DNA of 21,417 nt from Strigomonas culicis (GCA_000482145.1 AUXH01000325.1:1-21417), one strand, 5' to 3'. Counted from the first letter of the stretch, positions 1 to 7,902 are shown. Notes: generated by a model from the letters alone, not told the origin. Numbers and translations: made by a program.

Positions 1-787
1 CCGTTCTGAGCGCCTCGCAGACGTCCTCCTCATGCTGCGTCATGCCCCGGCCGATGTTGATGAAGACGGCGCTCGGCTTCATCTTGCGGAAGAAGTCCTT
101 GTTGAAGAGGTGTGTGGTGGCGGCCGTGCCGGGCAGCACACCGACCACGAAGTCGGCCTCAGCCACAACAGCGTCCGTCTCCGCCTCCGTCTTCACGTGC
201 ACGCCGTACTCGTCGATGGGCGTCTCTGGCGCCCTGCGGCGGATGCCCGTCACCTGCATGCCGAGCCCCGCCGCCAGCTTGCCGCACTGCTGGCCAATGT
301 CGCCGTAGCCCATGATGGCCACTTTCTGCCCGTGCACCTCCGTCATGTTGAAGCGGTCCCACTTCTTCTCACGCTTCGACTGGATGAGCCGCCACGGATA
401 GCGGTTGAAGTACAGCATGGAGAAGGCCACGTGCTCGGCCAACACACGCGAGTACACGCCCTGCGCATTGTGGAAGGGGATGCCCGTCACTTCCTTCTTG
501 ATCTCGTGCAGCTTGTAAACATCCACGCCGGCGGTGAAGCTGTAGATGAACTTCACGCGGCGGTTACTGCCCTTTTCGTAATCGTCGCACAGGTCCTTCA
601 AGACGCTCTGAGCAGAGGCACCCTCGACGAAAAGAGCGATGTTTTCACTCGTCTTCGCGGCCGCAAAGTCTTCAGGAGAGCTCGACACAATAATGTCTTT
701 CGCCTTTCCCGTGAGTTGTTCGGAGAGTATTTTCTGGGTAATTCCCACAGTTCCTTTCTGGACACAGGCGCAGATGGTGAGGGACAT
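1..787 (-). CDS. D-isomer-specific 2-hydroxyacid dehydrogenase, N-terminal part (3' end beyond window)
   Basis: Partial gene: 262 codons plus one base are visible and the C-terminus lies outside the window. It should be a soluble enzyme that uses NAD(P)(H) to interconvert a 2-keto acid and a D-2-hydroxy acid, such as glyoxylate/hydroxypyruvate or a related substrate. The N-terminal substrate-binding half includes the family-like stretch SFTAGVD (83-89). The Rossmann nucleotide-binding motif GYGDIG is at 160-165, and NIGRG at 244-248 supplies the conserved substrate-binding Arg (R247). The catalytic Glu and His expected further on are not in view. After the Rossmann motif the second strand ends in GIRRR (181-185), with arginines where NAD-specific members carry an acidic residue; this suggests NADP(H) use (inference). 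The start is the first ATG after a plausible splice acceptor. The exact substrate cannot be told, and no targeting signal is obvious. Confidence 0.88.
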   Translation of the reverse strand, partial: MSLTICACVQKGTVGITQKILSEQLTGKAKDIIVSSSPEDFAAAKTSENIALFVEGASAQSVLKDLCDDYEKGSNRRVKFIYSFTAGVDVYKLHEIKKEVTGIPFHNAQGVYSRVLAEHVAFSMLYFNRYPWRLIQSKREKKWDRFNMTEVHGQKVAIMGYGDIGQQCGKLAAGLGMQVTGIRRRAPETPIDEYGVHVKTEAETDAVVAEADFVVGVLPGTAATTHLFNKDFFRKMKPSAVFINIGRGMTQHEEDVCEALRT

Positions 788-1216
788 TGTATTCTTCTTT
801 TGGTTGTTAGAGACGATAGTATAGTTTACTATTTGTTTTTTTTTGGTTATTTCCACATCATATAATAGTGTGGGAAGGATGAAAGTCAGTGGACAGGAAT
901 ACAATGTTTATTCCATTACAATGAATACAGCAAGTACGATGGCCTTAACTACAGCGATGAAACAAAATAAATGGAGTATTCTGTATCTTTTTTTTTCCTT
1001 GGATGAGAATAAAACGTGTTGACTATTTATACGTAATTATAAACAAGTCTACTTGTTAGATATACATAAAGAGCGTGTCTATCTACATGTTATTAATACA
1101 ATACAACAGAGATGAGAAAACAGACACACCACATAAGAGAAAGCCAAAAAAAAAAAGAGAAGAATGAATAAACCGCAGTTCTTTCTTTTTTATTCATTGG
1201 TGTCAGTGTTTTTTTC
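788..1216. other. AT-rich intergenic region (CFAP107-like 3' UTR to dehydrogenase 5' UTR)
   Basis: This is 429 bases of low-GC sequence with several A/T homopolymers, and I see no credible coding frame in it. It should hold the 3' UTR and poly(A) site of the upstream gene and the acceptor of the dehydrogenase gene. No RNA gene was recognised. Confidence 0.7.
829..884 (-). promoter_or_regulatory. candidate trans-splice acceptor for the D-2-hydroxyacid dehydrogenase gene
   Basis: On the minus strand a pyrimidine-rich stretch at about 884-866 is followed by AG at 830-829, which would leave a 5' UTR of about 41 nt before the ATG at 787. A second AG lies nearer the ATG, so the choice is uncertain. 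This is the weakest acceptor in the window. Confidence 0.4.
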
Positions 1217-1963
1217 TCACGAGGTTTTGTAGTGCACGCGAAGCTTCGTCTTGTGCATAGGGTCATTTCGAGAGTTCATCAGCTCACCTACGCAATCACT
1301 ACTAGTGAGGGGGTAGGGCTCCAGATTGGACTTGAGGTACTCCCCGGTCGCGTCCGTCGTCACGTGCTTCGTGGTCATCAGACGGCTGCGCTCATCCACG
1401 CGCCCTACCGGCGGGATAGACGGGGGACGGTAATCGCCGTCGTCGCCGACAGCGCCGTCCTGCTTCTCCGCCCCGTTCAAGGAGCGCAGGTACTGGGTCT
1501 CGCGCATGGAGGCATTGCTACGGTCCTCCGCGGTGCTCTCCGCCTGGCGGTTGCCGGAGAGGCCCAGTGTGCGGCGCAGCGTGCTCGTCCGGTCCTGCCG
1601 CTGCGAGACGCCGGTGCGGTTCAGCACCTCCTCGTGCGTGGTCGGGTCCACCTGGCGGTCCGTGTAGCTGAGCTCGGCGATGGAGTAGCTGTTCTTCTCG
1701 GGCTTGGTGCAGTCGCCGTGGAAGAAGAGCAGTTCCTTCGGCGCCTCGTCCGCAAAGCAGCCACTGGGCCGCGCCGCGGCCATCTTCCCCGGGCTCAGCC
1801 GTTTGTAGGAGGCGGTGTACGTCGTGTCGAGGGCGGACGACGCGCCGGCGCTCGCCGACAGCGGCTGGCCGAAGGTCTTGCGCTCCTCCTCCCAGTTGCC
1901 CACCAGCGTTGCGCAGTGGTACTCGTTCGCTACCGCTTTCCGGACTGGAGTGACTTCGGCCAT
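1217..1963 (-). CDS. CFAP107-like candidate axonemal microtubule inner protein
   Basis: A 248-residue hydrophilic protein without membrane segments or a signal peptide. The start is taken at the MAEV methionine, since the 14 codons before it lie in 5' leader sequence that follows AG acceptor candidates. Residues 20-31 read LVGNWEEERKTF, followed by a TTYTASYKRL segment (47-56). As I remember human C1orf158/CFAP107, it has the same order: a GNW-x-EER motif, then a Tyr-rich segment with a basic residue. CFAP107 is an established microtubule inner protein of ciliary doublets. The remainder is polar, rich in Tyr, Arg and Asp, and has a YPLTSSDC stretch at 217-224. I infer a structural protein of the flagellar axoneme. 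The family assignment rests on a short motif recalled without a search. It could instead belong to another of the small axonemal families with similar short motifs. Confidence 0.5.
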   Translation of the reverse strand: MAEVTPVRKAVANEYHCATLVGNWEEERKTFGQPLSASAGASSALDTTYTASYKRLSPGKMAAARPSGCFADEAPKELLFFHGDCTKPEKNSYSIAELSYTDRQVDPTTHEEVLNRTGVSQRQDRTSTLRRTLGLSGNRQAESTAEDRSNASMRETQYLRSLNGAEKQDGAVGDDGDYRPPSIPPVGRVDERSRLMTTKHVTTDATGEYLKSNLEPYPLTSSDCVGELMNSRNDPMHKTKLRVHYKTS

Positions 1964-1992
1964 GTTGATGGGTAAAGCAAAAGACGCCGACG

Positions 1993-2056
1993 CTGATGAA
2001 AACAATAATAATGCTGATAAAAAGACGGTGGGATGGATAAAAAAAGAAAGGGGTGA
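1993..2056 (-). promoter_or_regulatory. candidate trans-splice acceptor for the CFAP107-like gene
   Basis: On the minus strand a C/T-rich run at about 2056-2016 leads to AG at 2015-2014, with another AG at 1994-1993. Using these would give 5' UTRs of about 50 and 29 nt before the ATG at 1963. Either use excludes the longer in-frame start at 2005 or makes it unlikely. Confidence 0.5.
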
Positions 2057-2469
2057 ACTGAGTGAAGTCCTTATTACTGTTCTCTTCTTCTCTGATTTCT
2101 GTAAACAAACGATCAGAGAAAAGAGAGGATGTAAAAAAAGGAAAAGAGAAGGGAAGAGAAACCAAATACATTCTTAGAGTATCCATAGTAAAACGACAAG
2201 AACAACGGGCTTCCGACCTATCGCAGGGTCAAAAAAGATGATGCACCAATCTGAGTAGTGTGTGTTCGTTCAGAAAGAGGAAACAGTAAATAATGCTACA
2301 TGAAACCGAAAAGATAGAAAGGAAGAACAAGAAAACAAACCGTAACAGCAATAATAGTGCTTGTTGTATAGGTACACCACACTCCTACGTTTGCTCTTGT
2401 TCAATTTATTGCATCCCTCCGCTTCCCTGCACTCTCTCCATGTAAAACAAGATTATATATCATGCACCT

Positions 2470-2473
<4 letters not shown>

Positions 2474-2503
<30 letters not shown>
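2474..2503. repeat. (TA)n microsatellite
   Basis: About 30 bases of uninterrupted alternating A and T sit roughly 130 bases past the phosphatase stop codon, probably in its 3' UTR. The repeat is self-complementary and could form a hairpin in RNA. Confidence 0.95.
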
Positions 2504-2506
<3 letters not shown>

Positions 2507-2563
2507 AGTAGTTAAACAACAAGAACGACAACAGTTACACTAACTGCAGACAACGAATACAGA

Positions 2564-2594
2564 ACACACACACACACACACAAAAAAAAAAAAA
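2564..2594. repeat. (CA)n repeat followed by A13 (T13 then GT repeat on the transcribed sense)
   Basis: A run of alternating A and C from 2564 to 2582 is followed by 13 adenines. In mRNA sense this reads as a T13 run then a GT repeat, about 40 bases downstream of the phosphatase stop codon. Confidence 0.95.
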
Positions 2595-2631
2595 CTACAC
2601 AGCAGTGTAACACGGCGCTCTCCCTTCGCAT

Positions 2632-5600
2632 TTAGTCGACCGTAATTTCAATCGAGAAGTTCTGCGGGTACCGCTTGAACTTCTTATCCTTTGCCGGTCC
2701 GTCAATGTCTTCGCGCGAAAAGGCAAAGTGCGTCCCCTGCTGCCGCCGCTGCTCCATCGCCGTGTGGAACCAGACCTGCACCGGGGCCTCCAGTGGGTTC
2801 GGGTCGTTGCGCGCGTAGAAGAACTTGAGCACAACGTCGCCGTCGAGCGCCGCGATGCGCTCGGGAAACTTGTACTCGATGGACACGTTCATGTCGGCCA
2901 CCGCCGCCGCGGCGCTCGCGCTGCTGCTCGTCGGCGACGCGTCCGTCGAGTGGGTGCGCATCGCCGCGTGAAACCCGTCGTAGTCCAGCCGACGGCTCCA
3001 GTCGTTGTTGATGTAGAACCAAAAGCTGTCGTTGTCCAGCTTGTAGCCGTGGTGGCCCACGCCGGTCTCGTTCTCGTCTGAGAAGTTAGGGTCCAGCGCG
3101 TTGCACGCCTTGTACAGGTTGTCCTCATCGGCGCCGAAGAGATCGCGCAGTTGCTTGTTCGTGTAGGAGGAGGGGTCCGGCACCTTGGAGCTGAACCGCA
3201 CGTCGGGGTTCGAGATGTAGTGCCGGCGGCGCTCCGTGTTCGGCTTCGTGAGCAGGACAAAGTAGAGCTTGCCGATGCCCATCGCGTACCACACGTGCGG
3301 CAGGTTCATCACGCGCAGGCGAGTGATGCGCACCGGGGCGTGCGGCACCTGGAGCGCGTCGCGGTTGGTCGTGCTGCCGGTGCCGAACGGGCTGCCGCCG
3401 AGCGTCACATCGTTGTTGTGGCGCAGGCGGATGAGCTCCTCGAAGTACTGTACGTAGCGGCCCTGCGAGGGCGCCTGGACGCCCTGAAACTTGGTGCTCC
3501 CCACCTTGGTGCGCAGGCGCGCGAAGTGGTGCAGCGCGCGGCCCGTCTCGCGCTTGATGCCCATGTACATCATGAGTGCGCAGATGAGGGTGCCGGTGCG
3601 GCCCTTGCCGCCCTTGCAGTGGATCGCGAGGACGCGGGTGTACATGTCCTCGCCAATGAAGTCGCTGCACTCCCGGCAGAAGGTGACCATCATCTCCAGC
3701 TCGCACGGGTTGTGGTCGTCCATGGGGTACCAGGACGTCTGGTGGTGGAACGGCGTCGGGTTGTACGTCCGCTCGCTGCAGAGGTTGATGACGAGGTAGG
3801 ACTGTGGGTGTCGGCGGTTCAGAAAGTCGGCCACCTCCGCGACATCATTGCGAAAGAGCTTCTCAAAGTTGTCCGCCGGCCACGCCATGGCAATGATGTT
3901 GTGATGCACGTAGGAAAGGTCGAGATCGAAGCCGTCAGCCTGATACCGCCGACGGTCCGCGCTGCAGAGGACGCGAAGGCCAAACACGAACTGCTCCAGC
4001 CGGGTGGGACCGTGCGCGACCCAGAGCGCAAAGCAGAAGAGCGAAAAGGTAACGAAGGCGCCGCTGCGCCGCTCCGACCCATCCCAGACAATCCACGAAA
4101 TCAGTTCGCACAGAAAGAGGAGAAACAAGATGGCAGGCTCGGCCGCGCGCCAGGCAAAGGGCGGAATGCGGAGCCGACTGCGCTGCTGGTACCCGAACAG
4201 GAGTGCCAGATCAACCGCGTAGAAGATCATGACAAGCAACGTGAACCAGCACGTCTCACCACCGCCGCCGCACAGCCGCACGAAGGACATGAGGAGCGCA
4301 ATGACGTAGAGTACAAAGAAGAACACCTGCACGTAGGTATTGCGACAGAAGTTGAGATAGACCGACATCAGCGCGGGCAGCCGACGCGGGTAAAAGTTTC
4401 CGTCATGGGGGTCCGAGACGGACACGTTCGAGTTGTCCGTGGCCGCCATGGCCTCCGTCGTGGCCTCTGAGAACTCGGTAATTGAATTGAGGACGTTTCT
4501 GAAGTGCGGGGCGGCATCCTGACGCCGCATTTTCTGCACAAAGGAGCTGACTTCCATGTTGTGCCGCTCCTCCTCGGCGTTCCGTTGCTCGAGGTCCGCC
4601 CCGTCCGCCCTGGCGTCACCATCGTTGGGGCTCGCCGCGCTCTGCACGTGGGCGTCAGCTACCGACACGTAGGTCGTGGGCCTGTCGTGGGGGAAGGCGG
4701 GGTTCTCCACCGGCGCCAGCTGTGGCGGGCGACGGTTCCACTTATCCCCTTCGCGCTGCAGCGGCGCGTCCTCCAGAAACTGCTCCATCGCCGGCGGTGG
4801 CACCGCGGCGGGGGCCGCCGGCGCTGGTGCGCCGCTCACGTACACGTCCGGCGCCGCCGGCGGTGGCGCCTCCATCGGCACGCCGGTGCCCCAGCTGTCG
4901 GCGCCCAGGCCCACCGCGTGCGCCGGTGGTGGGGACGCCTCGCGGCGATGGAGCGGCACGCTGGGCACCGTCGTCACGTCCACGACCACCGGCACGGCCG
5001 CTTCATCGTCCGTGTGGTCGGCGAAGAGCGGCCGTGGGGTCGCGCCGCTGCCGCTCGGCTCGGTGGCGCTGTGCTGCTCCAGCAGCACGCTGATGACCTT
5101 CTCCACGTGAACCGGCACGGGTGTGAAGGCGCTGTCCGCCAGCTGGTTCGAGTACATGGCTTCGTTCTCGCATTTCGGCCCCCCCTCCAGCGGCATGCTG
5201 TCCACCGCGACTAACTCGACCGCCACTGGGCCCTCCACGGGCGCCGACTCGAGCGGCTGCTGCCCGCCGTGTGCGGCCGCCGGTGCCGCTACGTCCCATT
5301 CTTGCACACCGACAGGCGCAGCGGACGTGACGACGGGCACGGCCGAAAGAAGGGGTGGGGCCTCCGCCACCGGACCTCGTTCCTCTCGCACCTCCTCTTC
5401 GTGAAGCTCTGCGATGCGAGGCGCCTGCGCCGTCCGACGAGAGCTCTCTACGTCCACATCGATGTCCGCTTCTTGCTCCGCCGCAGCCGCCTCCGTCCGC
5501 GTTGGTGCTTCGGCTTTACGCAGCGGTGCGTGCTCTGCCTCCGCATGGTGCGGGGCAAACGCGTCGTGCTCCTGCGACGCCACCGCGACCACTGCTGCTT

Positions 5601-6750
5601 CTGGCGCACCGGAGCCGTAGAAGAAGTCGTCGAACGGCGCGTGATGCACGGGCGGCTCCTCCGGCGCGTCCACATAATCCGACCCGTGCGCGCCATCGTC
5701 GTCGTCGTCGTCGCTGCCGGAGGAGCGCGGCAGCTGCGGCACCTCTTGTCGCGGTGCGGCGGTCGTGAGAACGTCGGGAGGGGCTGCCGAGCCGGGGCCG
5801 CTGCTCGCCCCCGCGGATGTCGCGGCGCCGCTCTCGGCCTCCTGCGGGCTAAGCTCCGCGGCCAGCACCGGCGGCGCCGGACGGACAGGTCCGTCGGCCT
5901 CCTCCCCTGAGGTCACCGCGGACCGCTCGTCTTCCGCGTCGTCCTCCCCCGATGCGCGCGACGGCCTGCGACGGCCCGGCCGCGGCTCGCTGTCTACCGC
6001 CGCCGGCGCCGACACCTGCCACACACGCTGCTTCACGTCGGTGTGCTGCTCCACCGCCGGCACCGGGTGCGCCTGGAACGGGTTGCCGTCGGCGGGCGAC
6101 TGCTCCAGCGACCCCGCACGGTCCTCCTTGGTCACGGAGGTGCCGGTCAGCCCCGCCGGGTGCCAGTCGCTCCGAATTTGCGGTGGGCGGTGCGGCGCCG
6201 CCGGCGGGGCGGCAGGCTCGACATAAAAGAAGTTTGCTCCTTTGGTACTGGGGTCATCCGCCTCGCCAAAGGCGCCACCGTCCGTCGCGAAGGCGGTGCC
6301 GGGTGGGTGCCCGTGCACTTGCGTGACGGCGCCTGCGTCGCGATCACCGCTATCCGTCTGGGCGAAGGTGAGCTCGTACGGCGGCGGCGCGGCCGGGGCG
6401 CCGCGCACGAAGGACCGTGTGCCCTCCTCGCTCGCCGGGGCACGGGGATCGTCCGCGTCGTCGTCGTAGCTATGGTAGTACGCATCGTACTGCGCCGCGG
6501 GGTCGATCGCACCGGCAGGAGCGGCGTCCGCGAAGTAGTCGTGGCCGTGGTAGAAGGCAGCCGTCGTCGGCGGATCGTCATAGTCGTTGTCCGACATGGG
6601 CGGCGTCGGTGGTGCTGCGCCTCGTGGATGCGAATCCAGAGGAGAAACGTCATCGATATCGAACGGAACGTGTGGTGCATCCCCGGCCGCTGCAGCGCCT
6701 TCACCGATGACTTCCCGCACTTGGGATGGGGGGGTTGTGTGTCCATCCAT
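2632..6750 (-). CDS. Voltage-sensing-phosphatase (VSP/TPTE)-type PTEN-family phosphoinositide phosphatase with a giant N-terminal extension
   Basis: A protein of 1372 residues. Residues 1 to about 790 are disordered, acidic and rich in Ala, Pro, Glu and Asp. Four hydrophobic segments follow at about 806-826, 833-854, 871-889 and 897-928, placed like S1-S4 of a voltage-sensor domain. Next comes the linker RRRYQADGFDLDLSYV (933-948), very like that of animal VSP/TPTE proteins. The catalytic domain has PMDDHNP (1009-1015, general acid probably D1012) and the P-loop CKGGKGRTG (C1045, R1051), both intact. A C2 domain spans about 1139-1372, with DGDVVLKFFY near 1303 and VWFHT near 1326. The family dephosphorylates PI(3,4,5)P3 and PI(4,5)P2 at membranes. 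The S2 acidic residue in YAVD is kept, but S4 has few arginines. The start at 6750 is the first ATG after a good splice acceptor; the 34 codons upstream translate the leader and pyrimidine tract. A PTEN-type enzyme is near certain; voltage sensing is not. Confidence 0.93.
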   Translation of the reverse strand: MDGHTTPPSQVREVIGEGAAAAGDAPHVPFDIDDVSPLDSHPRGAAPPTPPMSDNDYDDPPTTAAFYHGHDYFADAAPAGAIDPAAQYDAYYHSYDDDADDPRAPASEEGTRSFVRGAPAAPPPYELTFAQTDSGDRDAGAVTQVHGHPPGTAFATDGGAFGEADDPSTKGANFFYVEPAAPPAAPHRPPQIRSDWHPAGLTGTSVTKEDRAGSLEQSPADGNPFQAHPVPAVEQHTDVKQRVWQVSAPAAVDSEPRPGRRRPSRASGEDDAEDERSAVTSGEEADGPVRPAPPVLAAELSPQEAESGAATSAGASSGPGSAAPPDVLTTAAPRQEVPQLPRSSGSDDDDDDGAHGSDYVDAPEEPPVHHAPFDDFFYGSGAPEAAVVAVASQEHDAFAPHHAEAEHAPLRKAEAPTRTEAAAAEQEADIDVDVESSRRTAQAPRIAELHEEEVREERGPVAEAPPLLSAVPVVTSAAPVGVQEWDVAAPAAAHGGQQPLESAPVEGPVAVELVAVDSMPLEGGPKCENEAMYSNQLADSAFTPVPVHVEKVISVLLEQHSATEPSGSGATPRPLFADHTDDEAAVPVVVDVTTVPSVPLHRREASPPPAHAVGLGADSWGTGVPMEAPPPAAPDVYVSGAPAPAAPAAVPPPAMEQFLEDAPLQREGDKWNRRPPQLAPVENPAFPHDRPTTYVSVADAHVQSAASPNDGDARADGADLEQRNAEEERHNMEVSSFVQKMRRQDAAPHFRNVLNSITEFSEATTEAMAATDNSNVSVSDPHDGNFYPRRLPALMSVYLNFCRNTYVQVFFFVLYVIALLMSFVRLCGGGGETCWFTLLVMIFYAVDLALLFGYQQRSRLRIPPFAWRAAEPAILFLLFLCELISWIVWDGSERRSGAFVTFSLFCFALWVAHGPTRLEQFVFGLRVLCSADRRRYQADGFDLDLSYVHHNIIAMAWPADNFEKLFRNDVAEVADFLNRRHPQSYLVINLCSERTYNPTPFHHQTSWYPMDDHNPCELEMMVTFCRECSDFIGEDMYTRVLAIHCKGGKGRTGTLICALMMYMGIKRETGRALHHFARLRTKVGSTKFQGVQAPSQGRYVQYFEELIRLRHNNDVTLGGSPFGTGSTTNRDALQVPHAPVRITRLRVMNLPHVWYAMGIGKLYFVLLTKPNTERRRHYISNPDVRFSSKVPDPSSYTNKQLRDLFGADEDNLYKACNALDPNFSDENETGVGHHGYKLDNDSFWFYINNDWSRRLDYDGFHAAMRTHSTDASPTSSSASAAAAVADMNVSIEYKFPERIAALDGDVVLKFFYARNDPNPLEAPVQVWFHTAMEQRRQQGTHFAFSREDIDGPAKDKKFKRYPQNFSIEITVD
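3967..4335 (-). other. Region coding four membrane segments resembling a voltage-sensor domain
   Basis: Within the phosphatase, residues 806-928 hold four hydrophobic helices ending just before the RRRY linker. S2 carries Tyr-x2-Asp (YAVD), like the charge-transfer centre of voltage sensors, and S3 carries a Glu. The S4-like helix has only two arginines nine residues apart (R917 and R926), with Gln and Phe at the intervening every-third positions. Topology and order follow animal VSPs; the gating charge does not. Confidence 0.75.
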
Positions 6751-6772
6751 CGGAAAAGACGTTGCCGTTGCG

Positions 6773-6807
6773 CTGAATGAGAATAATAATAATAATAAAA
6801 AGAATTC
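6773..6807 (-). promoter_or_regulatory. candidate trans-splice acceptor for the phosphatase gene
   Basis: On the minus strand a T-rich tract containing TTA repeats ends in CTCATTCAG, with AG at 6774-6773. This leaves a 22-nt 5' UTR and makes the ATG at 6750 the first start codon, which decides the start. Confidence 0.65.
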
Positions 6808-7287
6808 ACCCCTATTATTAACAGCTAAAATATGTATAAAAGGTTGAAGCACAAATCTAGACTTCCTCTAGGGGCAACACTACTCAAACTTAATAACTCT
6901 AAAAAAAAACAAAAGCTACGAGAACGCATTGAAATGATGGAGATATCAAGATAACATCAATTTGCACCGTCACAAGAAGCACTAGTCAAGTAGGAAGAAT
7001 AACAGTAAGCACAATATCTACAGATTCATGTACACATGTATAAAAAAGTGTTTTTTTTTTGGTTATAAGGAAAACATGTTTATTGCATTAGTGAAAAGAC
7101 CACTATTGTTATCTGTACATCGGTGGGTATATGATTTACAAAGTGTCATTGTCATTTATATTCTGGGCATCTTTTTTTTTTTGCTTCACATTTCCAAGAG
7201 AAACAAATATACAAAAGCCAAAGAATCATGAAACAAAACAATAGCAAAAGAAAAAGTTTACAATTACAGATGCAATCAAAAACAATT

Positions 7288-7349
7288 GCTTTCTTTTTCT
7301 TTTCTTTTTCTGTGTCTCTCTGTGTGTATGTGTGTGTATCTTTTCTTCA
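7288..7349. repeat. CT-rich then TG-rich simple-sequence tract
   Basis: Plus-strand sequence of T/C runs passes into short TG repeats and back to T/C. On the transcribed minus strand it reads as A/G runs and CA repeats inside a probable 3' UTR. Confidence 0.85.
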
Positions 7350-7902
7350 TTATTATTATTTTTGTTTATACGAATAATATCTCAAAGAAAAAAGAGCAAC
7401 AGAATAACACTTCAAACGAAAAACAAAACTAAGGAATAATACACGAAAGTTAACTATTGATACATACTCACCACTTCCAGCACAAATGGAACACACAACA
7501 AAGAGGAAGGGGAAAAACAACGTCTGCATCAAGAACAAAAAAGGATCATCATTCCTGTGCTAGGCTCTAGCCAAAAGTAACAACAAAAAAAATACAACGA
7601 AGAGGAACAAAGCGACAGGAAAGGGCCAAGAGCGTACATGTTGTATTATTGTACTAATGGTATGACAAAACTATTAAAGAGAAAAAAAGAAGATACCAAC
7701 AATATCTTGTAATTATCATTAAGAGGAGTAAGCGGACGCATTGAGCCGAGGGTTCGTCCATCGAGAGACACGCGTGTGCACTGTTGTGAAAAAGAACAAC
7801 AGCAGCTGCTCGTGCACCTGTGCCTGCACATCGAAGGTGCAAGGTCGCCGAGGACAGAGTGTACGGGTGGTTGCTCAGCAGCCACCAACCACTCCGATCC
7901 CG

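Larger units (their letters stand above)
1964..2631. other. AT-rich intergenic region with microsatellites (phosphatase 3' UTR)
   Basis: This is 668 bases without a coding frame of gene-like composition. It carries a TA repeat, a GT repeat next to a T run (minus-strand sense) and the acceptor of the CFAP107-like gene. Most of it is presumably the 3' UTR of the phosphatase mRNA. Confidence 0.7.
6751..7902. other. Long AT-rich intergenic region (C2CD3-like 3' UTR)
   Basis: This is 1152 bases, the longest gap in the window. Only short open frames of homopolymer-rich, low-complexity sequence occur, on both strands, and none is convincing. It includes a C/T- and TG-rich stretch near 7288-7349 that is purine/CA-rich on the transcribed strand, so it is not a splice signal there. 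Most is presumably 3' UTR of the upstream gene. No RNA gene was recognised. Confidence 0.65.

Noticed and set aside
32..865. A 277-codon plus-strand open frame at the left end
   Set aside because: It lies opposite the dehydrogenase, whose Rossmann and NIGRG motifs are clear on the minus strand. The plus-strand product is His/Arg-rich and unlike any family I recognise.
1232..1975. A 247-codon plus-strand open frame opposite the CFAP107-like gene
   Set aside because: Arg/Val/Ala-rich antisense translation without motifs. The minus-strand frame has balanced composition and a family-like motif.
3151..4470. A 439-codon plus-strand open frame opposite the phosphatase
   Set aside because: Antisense shadow of a conserved PTEN-type catalytic region; its composition mirrors the opposite strand and no domain is seen.
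6751..6852. Upstream in-frame extension of the phosphatase with a hydrophobic stretch that looks like a signal peptide
   Set aside because: The Leu/Phe run is a translation of the TTA/T-rich pyrimidine tract that precedes the splice acceptor at 6774-6773, so it should not be in the mature mRNA.
7356..7538. A 60-codon minus-strand frame in the long gap
   Set aside because: Same strand as the genes, but made of T-rich, AT-biased codons giving a Phe/Leu/Ser-rich peptide, unlike the GC-rich real genes, and inside a likely 3' UTR.
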